From the IMG/VR virus record IMGVR_UViG_3300042483_000433, positions 1 to 50,695 of that record: DNA of 50,695 bases, one strand, 5' to 3'. Every line of letters starts with the position of its first letter. Within the stretch, counting starts at the first letter, position 1. Both the position numbers and the translations under genes were made by a program. The notes beneath the pieces were generated by a model, which searched no databases, was not told the DNA's origin, and saw only the letters and a program-made list of their open reading frames with translations. Positions 1 through 9,867 of this stretch are shown one piece after another. This DNA is from a virus.

Positions 1-3000
1 TGCTGTCTAAACTGGTTTAGCGCCGTGGTAAGACGCATAATAACGTCTCCAGCTGACTTTTTACCGTAGAGGTGGTTCTCAGCGGCGCGCTGGAATGGTA
101 GGGCCATGGCCTTATCCATAATTCCTGCAGAAACTACCTCATCAACTAGGTTGATGATTCGAGCCTCTTGCTTGTCAGAGGCTTTATCGTCTGCGACAGT
201 TGTAGGCACCACCTCTAGGCTCTTGGCTGGGAACTGAGCTGCGTAGTCTGCAGAACCGGCGTAGATGTTTCCACCCTTGTCGCCGGATAGGCTTAGTACA
301 TATCCGTAGCCGCCAGGTAGGTCTGGGTTTTTTACCTGCATGCCGTAGTCTAGATAGACTCCGTTAGCACTTAGGAAGTCGCGGGTGGCGTTAACTAGGG
401 ACTCCGGGAGAACCTTCTCCAGCGTGCGAAGCCCATTAGCCAGAATAGAGGCAGCAGGGAAGTCAACTAGAACGTGGTTTCCAACGATACCCATAGAGAT
501 ACCAGCGCGGCCAGTTGCGTTGTCGTGAACGTAAGAGCCAGCAGGTAGGTCCCGCAGTGGGTTAGTTGCTGGGACGTTTGCTTCGCTTCTTGGCTGTTCC
601 TGCCCTGAGGTTACTCCAGATTGAATGTTGTTAATCATAGAGGTAATGAGAGAGTTAATCTCTTCAGGGTTCATTCCCTCAAGGGATAGGATGTCGCCAA
701 CACGGCCAAGGATGTACTCGCTAGATGCCTGCTTATATGCTTCTTCAGCGGCTACATAGGCGTCGTAGTTCCAGTCGTTGTCAGAAGCGTCGTAGCTAAA
801 CTCTCGTCCGCCTACAGCAAGACCTCTAGAGGCTCGGTCAAGCATCTTCTGGAATACTTCAACGGTCGAGCTAACGTCGGCGTCAGCTTCGTGACGGCCG
901 TTGTTCGATAGACCGAAGTAGGTGACCAAAGCTTCAAGAGAGAAGGACTTGGTCTGCTCACCGCGGGCGTTGATCTTGAAAGGAGCGTCAGGGTTCTCTG
1001 GCGTCCACTCAGGCATGATGTAGCGAGCGAAACCAAGAGTATCAATCATGCCTGAAGGCTCTAGAGGTTCTAGACCAGCTTCAGCAATAGTGCGGTTGAT
1101 AACTTCCATGTCGAACAAAGTCGAGTTGTGTCCAGCAATAATAGCGCCATTTGGAATGAACTCTTTAAGCTGAGCCATAGTGTCTCGCTTAGTAGGGAAG
1201 CCAGATAGGAACTCCTGGGTGACACGTCCACCCTTACCGTCTCCAACGTTCTTTAGGGTATAAGAACTGATCTTAGACTGAGGGTTGATGTAGGTGGTGA
1301 AAGAGTCTACAGCCTGTAGGCCAGAGATTTTGGTAACAGCGATCTGGATAGGATCATTCTTGATTTCAAAGTCATCTAGATCAGTTAGTCCAGTTGTTTC
1401 AAGATCGAGAACATAGATGTCGTTGTTCTTTAGGAACTGGATAACATCGTTGTAGTTGCTCATACCGCGTAGTGGGTCAAGGCCCTCGCCAGCAAACGTA
1501 GGTGGGTAGAAGAACTTCATAGAAGGCTTTCTACTGGACGAAGACTCTTCAACAGCGTCTTGGTCTATCGGAGCAGATCCACCCTGCTTGTATAGGCCAA
1601 TAAGAGATCCAACTGCCGCCTGAGCACGGGCTAGAACTTCCAAGGCCTCCGGGGTCTTGTTCTTTAGGGTGCCCAGTGGGCTAGGCGATCCGTCTCCAGG
1701 AAGAATAGCGATCGCTATGTCGGATAGACGCTTGTCTACTTCCTTCTTGGTAAGCACGTTGGTGCGTCTTAGGTTTAGAACAGAGCGTAGGTCTGTAAGA
1801 CCTTCGATAGCTCCTCGGAGGATCTTGGCAGAGTCGGCTTTTACAGCAGTGCTAGGGCTAGACTCTAGCAGATCAGCAAGCTGCGCTGCAACGCCCGACA
1901 ATGCACGGCGGGTACGTGTTAGGTCAGCACGAAGAACTTCTCTCTGAAGGAAGTCGTCAAGGTCGTTGGCCTCAAGGGTAGACTCGTACTGTCTGATCTT
2001 AAGAACAGAGTTTAGGCCCTTAAGAGCGTTAAGCATGGCACTGCTAGGTGCAGAGTCAGCCTTGGTAGCTCCGTATAGGTCAAGCTGAGCATTAATCTCG
2101 TCTTCGGTGCTTCCTAGCCAAACTCCAGGCTTAGAGGGGGTATAGTTCTCTGGAATAGTTACAGTAGACTTAGCAGGAACGCGTAGGCCATTGATCTCGT
2201 AACCGTTTTCGATGCTTCGAGCTAGGACTGCGTCGTCATACTTGTCTTCTAGATCCTTAGCGGAAATTATGTACCTAGTGGCAACATCCTGGCCAAGCAT
2301 TGTAGGAACGTTCTTGGTGATCTCGTTCCAAGCCTCGTCTCCAATAAGACCCTTGATACGTGAACGCTCCAGGGAACGTAGCATACGTGGGGTAGGTCCA
2401 CCATCTTCTCTAGAGATAGTGGTGTGCAGCATATTAGGCTGAAACTGAGCCTTATATGGTAGCTGCTGGAACTCTTTGATGTAGCTCTGAATCAGAGGAT
2501 ACGGCATAGTGCGGTGCTCTGCAATAAGAGTGTCTAGATCTTTTTTAGCTGCAGGGTCAGAGAAGTCTTTGTTTTCAATCAAGGACTCAAGCATAACTAG
2601 CTGCATAGGCTTAGGTGCCGACTGCGCAGCAGTTAGGTCTGTTCCGAGATACTTAGGAGTAGCCGAGGATAGGTTCTTCGACTCAGCTGTTTCTTGTGCT
2701 GTCTTTGCACGACCAGCAATCTTCTCGTATTCTGGTACGTAAGGAACTAGCTCAGTGATGAGAGCGTTGATCTCATCATGGTCCATCATACGACGGCCCT
2801 TTAGCTTCTCCTGTAGGTCACCTGGTACGTCCTTAGACATTCCAATCATGGTGTCAACCAGGGCGCGGGTAGCGGTCGTTGCTAGTTTCTTTTCAGTAGG
2901 TTCTAGCTTGTTTAGGACATCCATAAACGCGCCGTAGTCTTTGTAGCTATAGACAGAAGGACGGGTAAGCATGTCATCAAATAGAATGACCATGTCTTCC

Positions 3001-5300
3001 GAAACCTTCTTAGAGCTGAAGGCACCCTTTAAGTCGTTTAGTAGAGGATAGAAAGCCTTACCGTCTCGGTCGACGCCCTGGGCACGCGGTGGGTACTTGT
3101 TAGGGTAAGCATTTGCCGGCTGAAGTTTAGGAATCCTTGCTGTCTCGGCGTTAACAGTTCCGGGCTCGTATTTAACTGGGGCCACAATAGGCTTGCGGTC
3201 TCCGTCCAGCGTTGCTCTAGGATCTGGAGTGATGGCCGGGAAGGTGTTTACTAGAGTAATCTGGGCCTTAATCTCAGCTTCGCCCATGCTTTTGTAGCTC
3301 TCTAGAAGAATCTTCTTAGCTTCTTCTGGAACATCTCGGTTTCTAAGAGAGTCACGCATTGCTTTGCGGTGGTAGATCTGAGCAGGCTTAACCCAACCGC
3401 CTGGACGTTCAGGAGATTCGTTGATTTTGATGAGCAAGGTCATAGCATTAGCGAAGGTATATCCCTGCCAGTCATTTGCAACCATTTCATCCCAGATGTC
3501 AGCGATACCGCCAGCTACCTCGTGCTTACCAATAGCGGCATAAATGCTGCGCTTCTGTGCATCTGATATAGGGTCGTTTGCTCCGGCTCTTCCACCGACA
3601 TTGGCATCCGGTTCGATGTACTTGGCGCGGTCTGGGTCTAGGTTCTCAGGGTCAAGCTTGGTAGGTGAGGCCATTTCCTCGACCTGGTCAACAGAGTCAA
3701 TGGCGTCAGATACGCCATTCCAGTCGAAAGACACTCCTCCAACAGCAGAGCCGTTGTCGGTGTTATAGATAGCAAATGCATCACTAACGGTTGCGCCCGT
3801 AGGGAGCAGGCCTTCCTGACCGGATGATGGGTCATAGGAGTAGACGTAATCTGCAGCAATGTCAGTAGGCCCAAACTTAGCCACGTACTTACCGTCAATA
3901 GAGTAGAAGGTGTTGTCGCCATTGTCATACCAAGTAGCAGGCACATTCTCTGAAGGGTTGTAGGAAGGTAGGTCAGGAACAAGTTCGTCCATGCTCTCCG
4001 GTGCGACCGGAGCTGCTGCAGGAGCCTCTTTAGGCTTCTTGGCGGCACTTTCTTCAACTGCAAGAGGCTCATTCTCGGCCTCTGGGTAGTTTTCGTCTTC
4101 GTCAGACGCAAACTTTTGTAGGGCGGCCCAGTCCTGAGAATAGCCAACAACTTCTGGCTGTCCGCGCTTGGTGGAGATAAGTTCGTAGACAGGCTTGTCT
4201 GGGTTTAGGGTGTCGGTACCCTGGTCGCTCACTACAAGAGCGCCAAACTTGTTCTGAGCTTCAGCGATACGCTTTCCTAGCTCTTCGTCAGGCTTGTTGT
4301 ATAGGTTAGCAATGTAGCCGTCACCAGTGGCGAAGAAACGGTCAGCCTTAACCTTGTTGTCGAGGTCAGTTTTGTCGTTTGAGCCCTTGGTTGCAAACCA
4401 GCTAGTAGGAAGTTCTTTACGAGTTAGTGAAGATAGGTCAATAGCGTTTAGGTTGTCGCCAGAAATACGAATACGCTTAGATACAGCGTGCTCCGGAAGA
4501 ATAGCCTTGAAGGAGTGGCCAGCGGCGGCAGGAATGGTGTAAATGCCGTCACGGATACCCTCAACGCCGATAACTTCAATGTCAATGCCTAGAGGGTCGT
4601 TTTCTGGGATACCAGCGACCTTACCAACAACAGAGAATACGCGACCGCGTAGGTCCCTAACGTAGAAGCGGTAGCCGCCACCCATTTCAGCAAACTGACC
4701 CTCATCGTCACGACGCTGCTTCTTAGCACGCATCGAACGGTGCCAGAAGCTGTTCTTTCCTGCGTATGGGTCACCAAAAGCAAGTAGAGGCTGGATTAGT
4801 AGGTCAGCAGGAACCTGACCTTCTTCTAGGCTCTCTAGGCGTGATAGGTGGTAGGCGTAGTCAACGGAAAGTGGGTTGCTTGCGTAAACAGCTGCAACAA
4901 TAGAGCGAACGTTCTCGTCGGTGATGCGTAGGTCAGCTGCAAGCCACTCTGCGCGTAGCATACGCTGAGCCGAAGCAGTCATAACTGCCGACTCTTTTGA
5001 GTTTGGGTGGCTAGCAGGTAGTAGGTCAGCGTGCTTGGTAACAATGTCCGAGATCGCGCCTTCTGTAGCAAACGTAATGAAGTTGGTTACTTCGCGAAGT
5101 GCTGCAAAGTAGCGAACATCTGGCTCAAGATCAGTGTTTGACTCTAACGCACGTTCAGCAACCTGGAAAAGAGTTTCCTCTTCAACCATACGGATAGCAG
5201 GGATCTCAGCGCGACGTGACTCAATGATGTCAACGATAGCGTGGCGGATTCCCCCTTCGTTCTCGAAGTTGCTGTCAAATTGATCGATTAGCTTGCTCAC
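1..5300 (-). CDS. Giant head-region protein with embedded DEDDh exonuclease domain (C-terminus outside window)
   Basis: Reading the minus strand from GTG at 5298-5300 gives at least 1766 codons without a stop, running off the left edge. AGGAAG lies about 10 nt before the GTG, and the previous gene stops 2 nt upstream. Residues about 1293-1485 show all three motifs of a DnaQ-type (DEDDh) 3'-5' exonuclease: LDLETTG (D1299, E1301), GHNSTLFDM (N1392, D1397) and HEADAD (H1470, D1475). The rest is not recognised: helical N-terminus, beta-rich segment near 230-330, Pro/Ala-rich linker near 415-430, long helical stretches to about 1270, then about 280 more residues after the nuclease. Its place directly after portal and Dps-fusion genes suggests a virion or assembly protein; that is inference. 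Confidence 0.85.
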   Translation of the reverse strand, partial: MSKLIDQFDSNFENEGGIRHAIVDIIESRRAEIPAIRMVEEETLFQVAERALESNTDLEPDVRYFAALREVTNFITFATEGAISDIVTKHADLLPASHPNSKESAVMTASAQRMLRAEWLAADLRITDENVRSIVAAVYASNPLSVDYAYHLSRLESLEEGQVPADLLIQPLLAFGDPYAGKNSFWHRSMRAKKQRRDDEGQFAEMGGGYRFYVRDLRGRVFSVVGKVAGIPENDPLGIDIEVIGVEGIRDGIYTIPAAAGHSFKAILPEHAVSKRIRISGDNLNAIDLSSLTRKELPTSWFATKGSNDKTDLDNKVKADRFFATGDGYIANLYNKPDEELGKRIAEAQNKFGALVVSDQGTDTLNPDKPVYELISTKRGQPEVVGYSQDWAALQKFASDEDENYPEAENEPLAVEESAAKKPKEAPAAAPVAPESMDELVPDLPSYNPSENVPATWYDNGDNTFYSIDGKYVAKFGPTDIAADYVYSYDPSSGQEGLLPTGATVSDAFAIYNTDNGSAVGGVSFDWNGVSDAIDSVDQVEEMASPTKLDPENLDPDRAKYIEPDANVGGRAGANDPISDAQKRSIYAAIGKHEVAGGIADIWDEMVANDWQGYTFANAMTLLIKINESPERPGGWVKPAQIYHRKAMRDSLRNRDVPEEAKKILLESYKSMGEAEIKAQITLVNTFPAITPDPRATLDGDRKPIVAPVKYEPGTVNAETARIPKLQPANAYPNKYPPRAQGVDRDGKAFYPLLNDLKGAFSSKKVSEDMVILFDDMLTRPSVYSYKDYGAFMDVLNKLEPTEKKLATTATRALVDTMIGMSKDVPGDLQEKLKGRRMMDHDEINALITELVPYVPEYEKIAGRAKTAQETAESKNLSSATPKYLGTDLTAAQSAPKPMQLVMLESLIENKDFSDPAAKKDLDTLIAEHRTMPYPLIQSYIKEFQQLPYKAQFQPNMLHTTISREDGGPTPRMLRSLERSRIKGLIGDEAWNEITKNVPTMLGQDVATRYIISAKDLEDKYDDAVLARSIENGYEINGLRVPAKSTVTIPENYTPSKPGVWLGSTEDEINAQLDLYGATKADSAPSSAMLNALKGLNSVLKIRQYESTLEANDLDDFLQREVLRADLTRTRRALSGVAAQLADLLESSPSTAVKADSAKILRGAIEGLTDLRSVLNLRRTNVLTKKEVDKRLSDIAIAILPGDGSPSPLGTLKNKTPEALEVLARAQAAVGSLIGLYKQGGSAPIDQDAVEESSSSRKPSMKFFYPPTFAGEGLDPLRGMSNYNDVIQFLKNNDIYVLDLETTGLTDLDDFEIKNDPIQIAVTKISGLQAVDSFTTYINPQSKISSYTLKNVGDGKGGRVTQEFLSGFPTKRDTMAQLKEFIPNGAIIAGHNSTLFDMEVINRTIAEAGLEPLEPSGMIDTLGFARYIMPEWTPENPDAPFKINARGEQTKSFSLEALVTYFGLSNNGRHEADADVSSTVEVFQKMLDRASRGLAVGGREFSYDASDNDWNYDAYVAAEEAYKQASSEYILGRVGDILSLEGMNPEEINSLITSMINNIQSGVTSGQEQPRSEANVPATNPLRDLPAGSYVHDNATGRAGISMGIVGNHVLVDFPAASILANGLRTLEKVLPESLVNATRDFLSANGVYLDYGMQVKNPDLPGGYGYVLSLSGDKGGNIYAGSADYAAQFPAKSLEVVPTTVADDKASDKQEARIINLVDEVVSAGIMDKAMALPFQRAAENHLYGKKSAGDVIMRLTTALNQFRQ

Positions 5301-5302
5301 GC

Positions 5303-7375
5303 TTACCAGTCTTCCTGTTCTTGCTTCGGTAGTAGATCCGAATCTTCGCTGTTGTATAGGTCTATAGCCAGTCTAGCCGCTCTGTCAAAAGCTGACTCGT
5401 TGTTAGCCACCCCGCGACGCCATGCGGCACGGAAAACTGGAATAGATTCATATCCTAGTCCCGAGTACTCTGCCATTGCAACTAAGGCTTGCTCTGGAGA
5501 TTCATACATGCTCTCGTCGCTGAGTTCAATGTAAAGTTCGCGTTCCGCAAAGGCCGATGCGGTCAAGGATGTGCTGCTGTTAGTGCTCTTAGGGTGTGCA
5601 TCTGGCAGTAGGTCATTGTCGGTGGTGTACTTAGCGTTGGTAGGCTTACCTGACTTAACTAGGTGCAAGAATGCGTTAACGCGGCCCATGGCCCACGAGT
5701 TACGGTTCTGGTCTGGGCGGTGGGAAGTTGAGAACGCACCTGCGCCACGGCGGTAAACTGCCTTGAGCATAGAGAGGGTGACCTTCTTGCCATCAGCAGA
5801 GACGCTCTCGTTGTGGGACTTGACTTTTTCCTTTAGAGACTTCTCAACGGCAGCGGAGAAGTTTACCTTGCGTCCGGTGGCTGCCGAACCCTTCTTGTTT
5901 TTGCTAGAGCCCTTGATTTGGTCTTTCTTTGGTGCTGGCTTTGATCCGGCGGTGGCAGTTACGGACTCTTCCTTCTGGACGTCCTCTGTAATGGGGCCGC
6001 CAGCTGCCCAGGCGTTACAGGTACGGCTAGCAGCACACTTGAAGTCAAGGGCGGTGCAGTAGCCAAGCTCAGCCTGGTCGATTGAGTCCCAAGCACTTTG
6101 CTCGCCAGAGCCACCTTCGGCTAGGCCAGTCTCGATGCAGTCTAGGGTCTTTGGACGGCGGTCGAAGAACACGCAGTTACCGCAGATGCTCTTCTTGGCT
6201 TCAGCTGGGTCAATGTCCCAACGGTCAGCCTTGTCTTGCCAGAACTCTTCATTAGGTTCGGCTGGGTTTAGTGGGCCATAGCCAACACCGTCAATCGCCT
6301 TCTGGCGGTTCTTGATGTTTAGAACAATGTCCTGGGTTGCAGGAGGGCATTCGCCTCCGTAGTCAGCATCAGCAAGTAGAGTGCTAGCCTTAGGCTTCTT
6401 TACCTTGCTCATGTCGAGGATTTCTGCCGGGGCACCTGCTCCGCCAGAGAACTCGCCAGGTAGCATCTCGTGGTCGTGCTTGTATGGCTCGTTCTTTGGT
6501 GCTTTGCTTGGGTCAACAGTGCCGTCAGGTAGAACCGCGAAGCGGCAGTACCCTTCTGGCTCAACTGCAAACGCAACTACGGCACATTCCTGACCGCCGC
6601 GATACAAAACACAGTTCCCACACTTAACGCCCATCTCGGCGTAAGGGTTGTCTTTTGCTTCATGGTAGTCTGCCCAAATGCCGGTGTTGTCCTCGTCGAA
6701 CTTGCCGTACTTGTCGGCAATCTCAATGAGGGCTTGGGCTAGGTCTGCTTCTTCTGGAACTAGGTGTCCAGCTGCAAGCAGCGAGAGGCGGATCGACTCA
6801 GGGGTAGGCTGAAGTTCTGGTAGTGACATATCGTTATCGTTGTCAACTACTTCTAGAAGAACTCCAGCCTTAGATTTTCCCATATCAAGAGTCTGGATCT
6901 GCATGGAGTCAGCACCAATGGTGGTTCCAATCTTCCAAGACCACTTCGAGTGTGCATCCATGCGGCCTGCGGCCCAGTCTGCGATACCCTGCATGCCGAT
7001 TGCGGTTGCTAGGTTGAAGATATCCTCAACGCAGTTGTGGAGAACGATGTTTGCCTCGTAGAGGTTAGCTGCCATCTCCATTGGGTTGCCAGCAGATGGC
7101 TTAGAGTCTAGGCACGCTAGTGCTAGGAACTCCTGCAGTGAGTGTGGAGCGTCATAGCCAACAATGCGGATGTACTCAGCAATGCGGTCTTCTTCTCCTG
7201 CCCAATCTTCGTAGATCTCACCAAAGAAGTCGTGGAACTGAGTGAACTCAGGCCCCTTGACGTTCCAGTGGTAGCCGTGGGCCATATATTGAGCAACAAC
7301 CGTGGTGCCAAGAAGCATGGCGAGCTTTTGCGCCAACCCTTCCTTGCTGTAGTTGTCTGGTCCTTCTGGATTCAT
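5303..7375 (-). CDS. Dps-like ferritin domain fused to Cys-cluster and C-terminal phage head-associated domains
   Basis: 690 aa. Residues 1-160 read as a Dps/ferritin: AHGYHWNVKGP with H36, then H48, D63 and E67 at the spacing of the Dps ferroxidase ligands; the residue matching E. coli Dps D67 is Gly52. Residues 250-280 hold four Cys (C252, C255, C264, C277) in CGNC...GYCRF, and a second CGNC cluster follows near 390-450. A Lys-rich linker leads to a C-terminal segment containing VYRRGAGAFSTSHRP and a DNDLLP motif seen in actinophage head-gene polyproteins. AAGGA precedes the ATG. It lies 13 nt after the portal stop and 2 nt before the giant ORF, so it is probably co-transcribed with both. 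DNA protection or iron-cluster chemistry in the capsid is inference. Confidence 0.85.
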   Translation of the reverse strand: MNPEGPDNYSKEGLAQKLAMLLGTTVVAQYMAHGYHWNVKGPEFTQFHDFFGEIYEDWAGEEDRIAEYIRIVGYDAPHSLQEFLALACLDSKPSAGNPMEMAANLYEANIVLHNCVEDIFNLATAIGMQGIADWAAGRMDAHSKWSWKIGTTIGADSMQIQTLDMGKSKAGVLLEVVDNDNDMSLPELQPTPESIRLSLLAAGHLVPEEADLAQALIEIADKYGKFDEDNTGIWADYHEAKDNPYAEMGVKCGNCVLYRGGQECAVVAFAVEPEGYCRFAVLPDGTVDPSKAPKNEPYKHDHEMLPGEFSGGAGAPAEILDMSKVKKPKASTLLADADYGGECPPATQDIVLNIKNRQKAIDGVGYGPLNPAEPNEEFWQDKADRWDIDPAEAKKSICGNCVFFDRRPKTLDCIETGLAEGGSGEQSAWDSIDQAELGYCTALDFKCAASRTCNAWAAGGPITEDVQKEESVTATAGSKPAPKKDQIKGSSKNKKGSAATGRKVNFSAAVEKSLKEKVKSHNESVSADGKKVTLSMLKAVYRRGAGAFSTSHRPDQNRNSWAMGRVNAFLHLVKSGKPTNAKYTTDNDLLPDAHPKSTNSSTSLTASAFAERELYIELSDESMYESPEQALVAMAEYSGLGYESIPVFRAAWRRGVANNESAFDRAARLAIDLYNSEDSDLLPKQEQEDW

Positions 7376-7388
7376 AATTTATTTTTCC

Positions 7389-9167
7389 TTACTGGGGGAT
7401 TTCGGATTCGGTGGTAGTTGGTTCAGCTAGCTGGATTGGTGACTCTTCAGCTAGAGGTGCCGGGGCTGGAGCTTCTTCAGCGGGAGCCCCTTCGGCTGCA
7501 GGTGCAGTCGGTGTCTGTCCCTGAAGTGCTTGAGACAGGTCATCTGGGATTGGACCTACTGAAGTGCCCTGCTGAGCCTGACGTGCGGCTTCAATAATCT
7601 CTGGAGCAACTGCTGCAAGCATTGCTTCGCTGAGTTCAGGCGTAATCATACCCTTCTCAAGCAAAATACGTAGTCCAAGCTCTGTTGGGCTAGGTGCATC
7701 TGCCTCCGAGAAGCCGTGAGCACGTCTCCAGGTCTGGAAAGACACTGCCATGCGGTCGAAACCGTTGTCTGCGTCCATCGCACGGTCGTTTCGGGTAGCA
7801 ACGGCGCTTGGGTCGTACCAAATTACGATTCGGTCAACGTCAGCTTCGCTGTAGCCGTTCGCAATTAGGTAAGGACGGAGGTAAACAACGGTCAAAGCGT
7901 CTGCAATGAGCAACATTAGAGGTTCAATGTGTGCTTTGTAGAGTGCTTCGTCGATTTGGAGGGCGTTTGAGTATTTAACATTGGCCAAACCGGTCACAAT
8001 GTCCTTCGGAACGTCCAAACCTTGCAAAATTCGCTCCAAAACGCGGTCTGCACGCTGTGCAAGGGCTGGGTCGAAGCTTCTTTCGAACTTAAACTGCTTA
8101 ATTTTGTCGCCAAGCTCGGCTGGACCACGAATTACAAGCGGAACAACGGCTGAAGCGCTGTCTTCGTCGCGAATTGGGGTGGTCATAGCGTCAATTAGCT
8201 GATCTTCGAACTCATCGGCCATTTCTTCCGGAGTTGGGTCAGAATATAGGCCATCTTCGTCTTCATAAGGGTAATTTGGGTCCGGAGTGGCCGCTACAGA
8301 CAGTCCATCAGGCAAATATAGGGCTCCAGCGTTCAAACGGGAGCGTGCGGTGGCACGGAAGGTGCGGTTTAGGAGCAAAAGCTCGGCACACATGTCCAAA
8401 AGGCCACGTAGGCTTGAGTCTGCCTCGTCTGAGTAACGTGGGTGAGCACGCCAAATACGTCCAACGAACGCATTTTTAGGTAGACGGAGAGCTCCGCGAG
8501 CATTTCCGTTCATGGTCGAGGTGCCAGCCTGGTATTCGCGACGTCCGGCAATGATGTAGTTGCCTTTTGCGTCCATGCTTAGCTCGTCAACGGAGCGGAT
8601 GTCCCAAGATTCAGGAGTTCCGGTACCTGGAAGTACAGGCATCTGAACTAGGTAGCACTCACCGGTGGTAAGAAGGTTTAGGGCAGCGTCGCGGAGCAAG
8701 CCTGCCTGGCCTCCGTAGGCGCTGTCTAGACGAATCAGGGCGCGTTCTGCAGCCTGAGCTAGGTCTGGGTCAAGGTTCGCAACCTGGCGAACTGGCTTCG
8801 GGGCCTCTGATGGGTCCTGAACAATAGCTGCGTAAAGACGAATACGAGATACAACCGAGGCAACTAGGTTGAAGGCGTACTTGACTTCACCAATCGCGTC
8901 GTAGTATTCCCACGCTTCGGTCTGCCAGCTAGAAGATTGTGCAATGCGACGGTTTTTGAAGCGGTCTGCTTCGCCCTTGTCGTTTAGGTTTACTTGTACG
9001 GCCGCGGCAACAAGCGGGCGGAGTACGGAGTAGGCGGCGGCGGTTGCGCGGCCCTGCTCGCTCAAGAATACTGAGTTAGGTGGGAGTGCTGCAGCTGGCG
9101 TAGGGATAGCTGACGCACGCAGCGGTTGAGAGTTAGCGGCTCTCTGGTTACGGCTAAAAACGCCCAA
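7389..9167 (-). CDS. Portal protein
   Basis: 592 aa. It resembles actinophage portals in length, position after terminase and before head proteins, and in the N-terminal helical segment WQTEAWEYYDAIGEVKYAFN. A portal ring would form the DNA entry vertex. The C-terminal 60 residues are Pro/Ala/Glu-rich and probably disordered. The start is TTG at 9165-9167 because AGGAG lies 6 nt upstream and no in-frame ATG is better placed. Confidence 0.82.
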   Translation of the reverse strand: MGVFSRNQRAANSQPLRASAIPTPAAALPPNSVFLSEQGRATAAAYSVLRPLVAAAVQVNLNDKGEADRFKNRRIAQSSSWQTEAWEYYDAIGEVKYAFNLVASVVSRIRLYAAIVQDPSEAPKPVRQVANLDPDLAQAAERALIRLDSAYGGQAGLLRDAALNLLTTGECYLVQMPVLPGTGTPESWDIRSVDELSMDAKGNYIIAGRREYQAGTSTMNGNARGALRLPKNAFVGRIWRAHPRYSDEADSSLRGLLDMCAELLLLNRTFRATARSRLNAGALYLPDGLSVAATPDPNYPYEDEDGLYSDPTPEEMADEFEDQLIDAMTTPIRDEDSASAVVPLVIRGPAELGDKIKQFKFERSFDPALAQRADRVLERILQGLDVPKDIVTGLANVKYSNALQIDEALYKAHIEPLMLLIADALTVVYLRPYLIANGYSEADVDRIVIWYDPSAVATRNDRAMDADNGFDRMAVSFQTWRRAHGFSEADAPSPTELGLRILLEKGMITPELSEAMLAAVAPEIIEAARQAQQGTSVGPIPDDLSQALQGQTPTAPAAEGAPAEEAPAPAPLAEESPIQLAEPTTTESEIPQ

Positions 9168-9202
9168 AATCGGCTCCTGTCATTTATAACGGAACGGTGT
9201 TA

Positions 9203-9502
9203 CTAATCAACCCGTGCGGTTATTATTCCTGCAACTGCCGAAAGGGCTAGCGGCAAACTGAATATTACCGCTGTTGCTGTATCTATTGTATACCAGATTG
9301 TAAGGAGTGATCCGAACCATATGGACATACACCACACGCATGTAAATAAGTAACCCGTTAGGGTCTCTGGTCCCTTACGTCGCCAAATGGCTTGACGTAG
9401 GGAATCAAAGATTGTGTCTATCGTGAACAGACGTGCCAGGCGGTACGTCGCTAAGGATAGAAGAATAAAGTGGAAAAGGTCGGGGGCGGTTGTATTAAGC
9501 AC
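9203..9502 (-). CDS. DUF1360-like small membrane protein
   Basis: 99 aa. LATYRLARL near the N-terminus, then CVWCMSIWFG and hydrophobic segments, match the DUF1360 pattern of phage and Gram-positive membrane proteins of unknown function. GTG start with AAGGA 5 nt upstream; it overlaps the end of the upstream gene by 8 nt, so translation is probably coupled. Confidence 0.7.
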   Translation of the reverse strand: MLNTTAPDLFHFILLSLATYRLARLFTIDTIFDSLRQAIWRRKGPETLTGYLFTCVWCMSIWFGSLLTIWYTIDTATAVIFSLPLALSAVAGIITARVD

Positions 9503-9863
9503 TCGGATCCTTCATGGAGCTGAGGGTGCGGTATGGGTTCCAGCCTCGCAGGGTGGATCCGCAGCCGCAGTTGGTGTCTTTCTTAAAGGCGATGGTTTTG
9601 CCGGACTTGGCAACAACGTAAGTGTCTAACTCTGGACGTCCAGATTTTACGAAGGACTCGTACGGCTCTTTGAACATAATCTGAGGGCCGCCAGGACCGT
9701 CCTGCGCAACAACAATCTCAACGTCGGTAACAATAACGCGGGTCTTCTGCAGATAGTAGGCGTCGGCGGACGGAGGTGAAGATGACATACTCTGGACGTC
9801 GCTATAGGTGTTGGGAGCGGCAATGACAAAGTGCGCTGGAAATACGTCGTAGAGAATCTGCAT
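9495..9863 (-). CDS. Hypothetical head-cluster protein
   Basis: 122 aa, not recognised. It ends with a Cys-rich motif (NCGCGSTLRGWNPY) after a mainly beta-type body. It sits between the HTH gene and the DUF1360 gene with almost no spacing, in the packaging/head operon. No enzyme motif is visible. Confidence 0.7.
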   Translation of the reverse strand: MQILYDVFPAHFVIAAPNTYSDVQSMSSSPPSADAYYLQKTRVIVTDVEIVVAQDGPGGPQIMFKEPYESFVKSGRPELDTYVVAKSGKTIAFKKDTNCGCGSTLRGWNPYRTLSSMKDPSA

Positions 9864-9867
9864 ACGG

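Noticed and set aside
1657-5262. Plus-strand frames of 60-111 codons opposite the giant ORF
   Set aside because: The minus-strand frame is continuous with protein-like composition and motifs; the plus frames have no SD or recognisable sequence.
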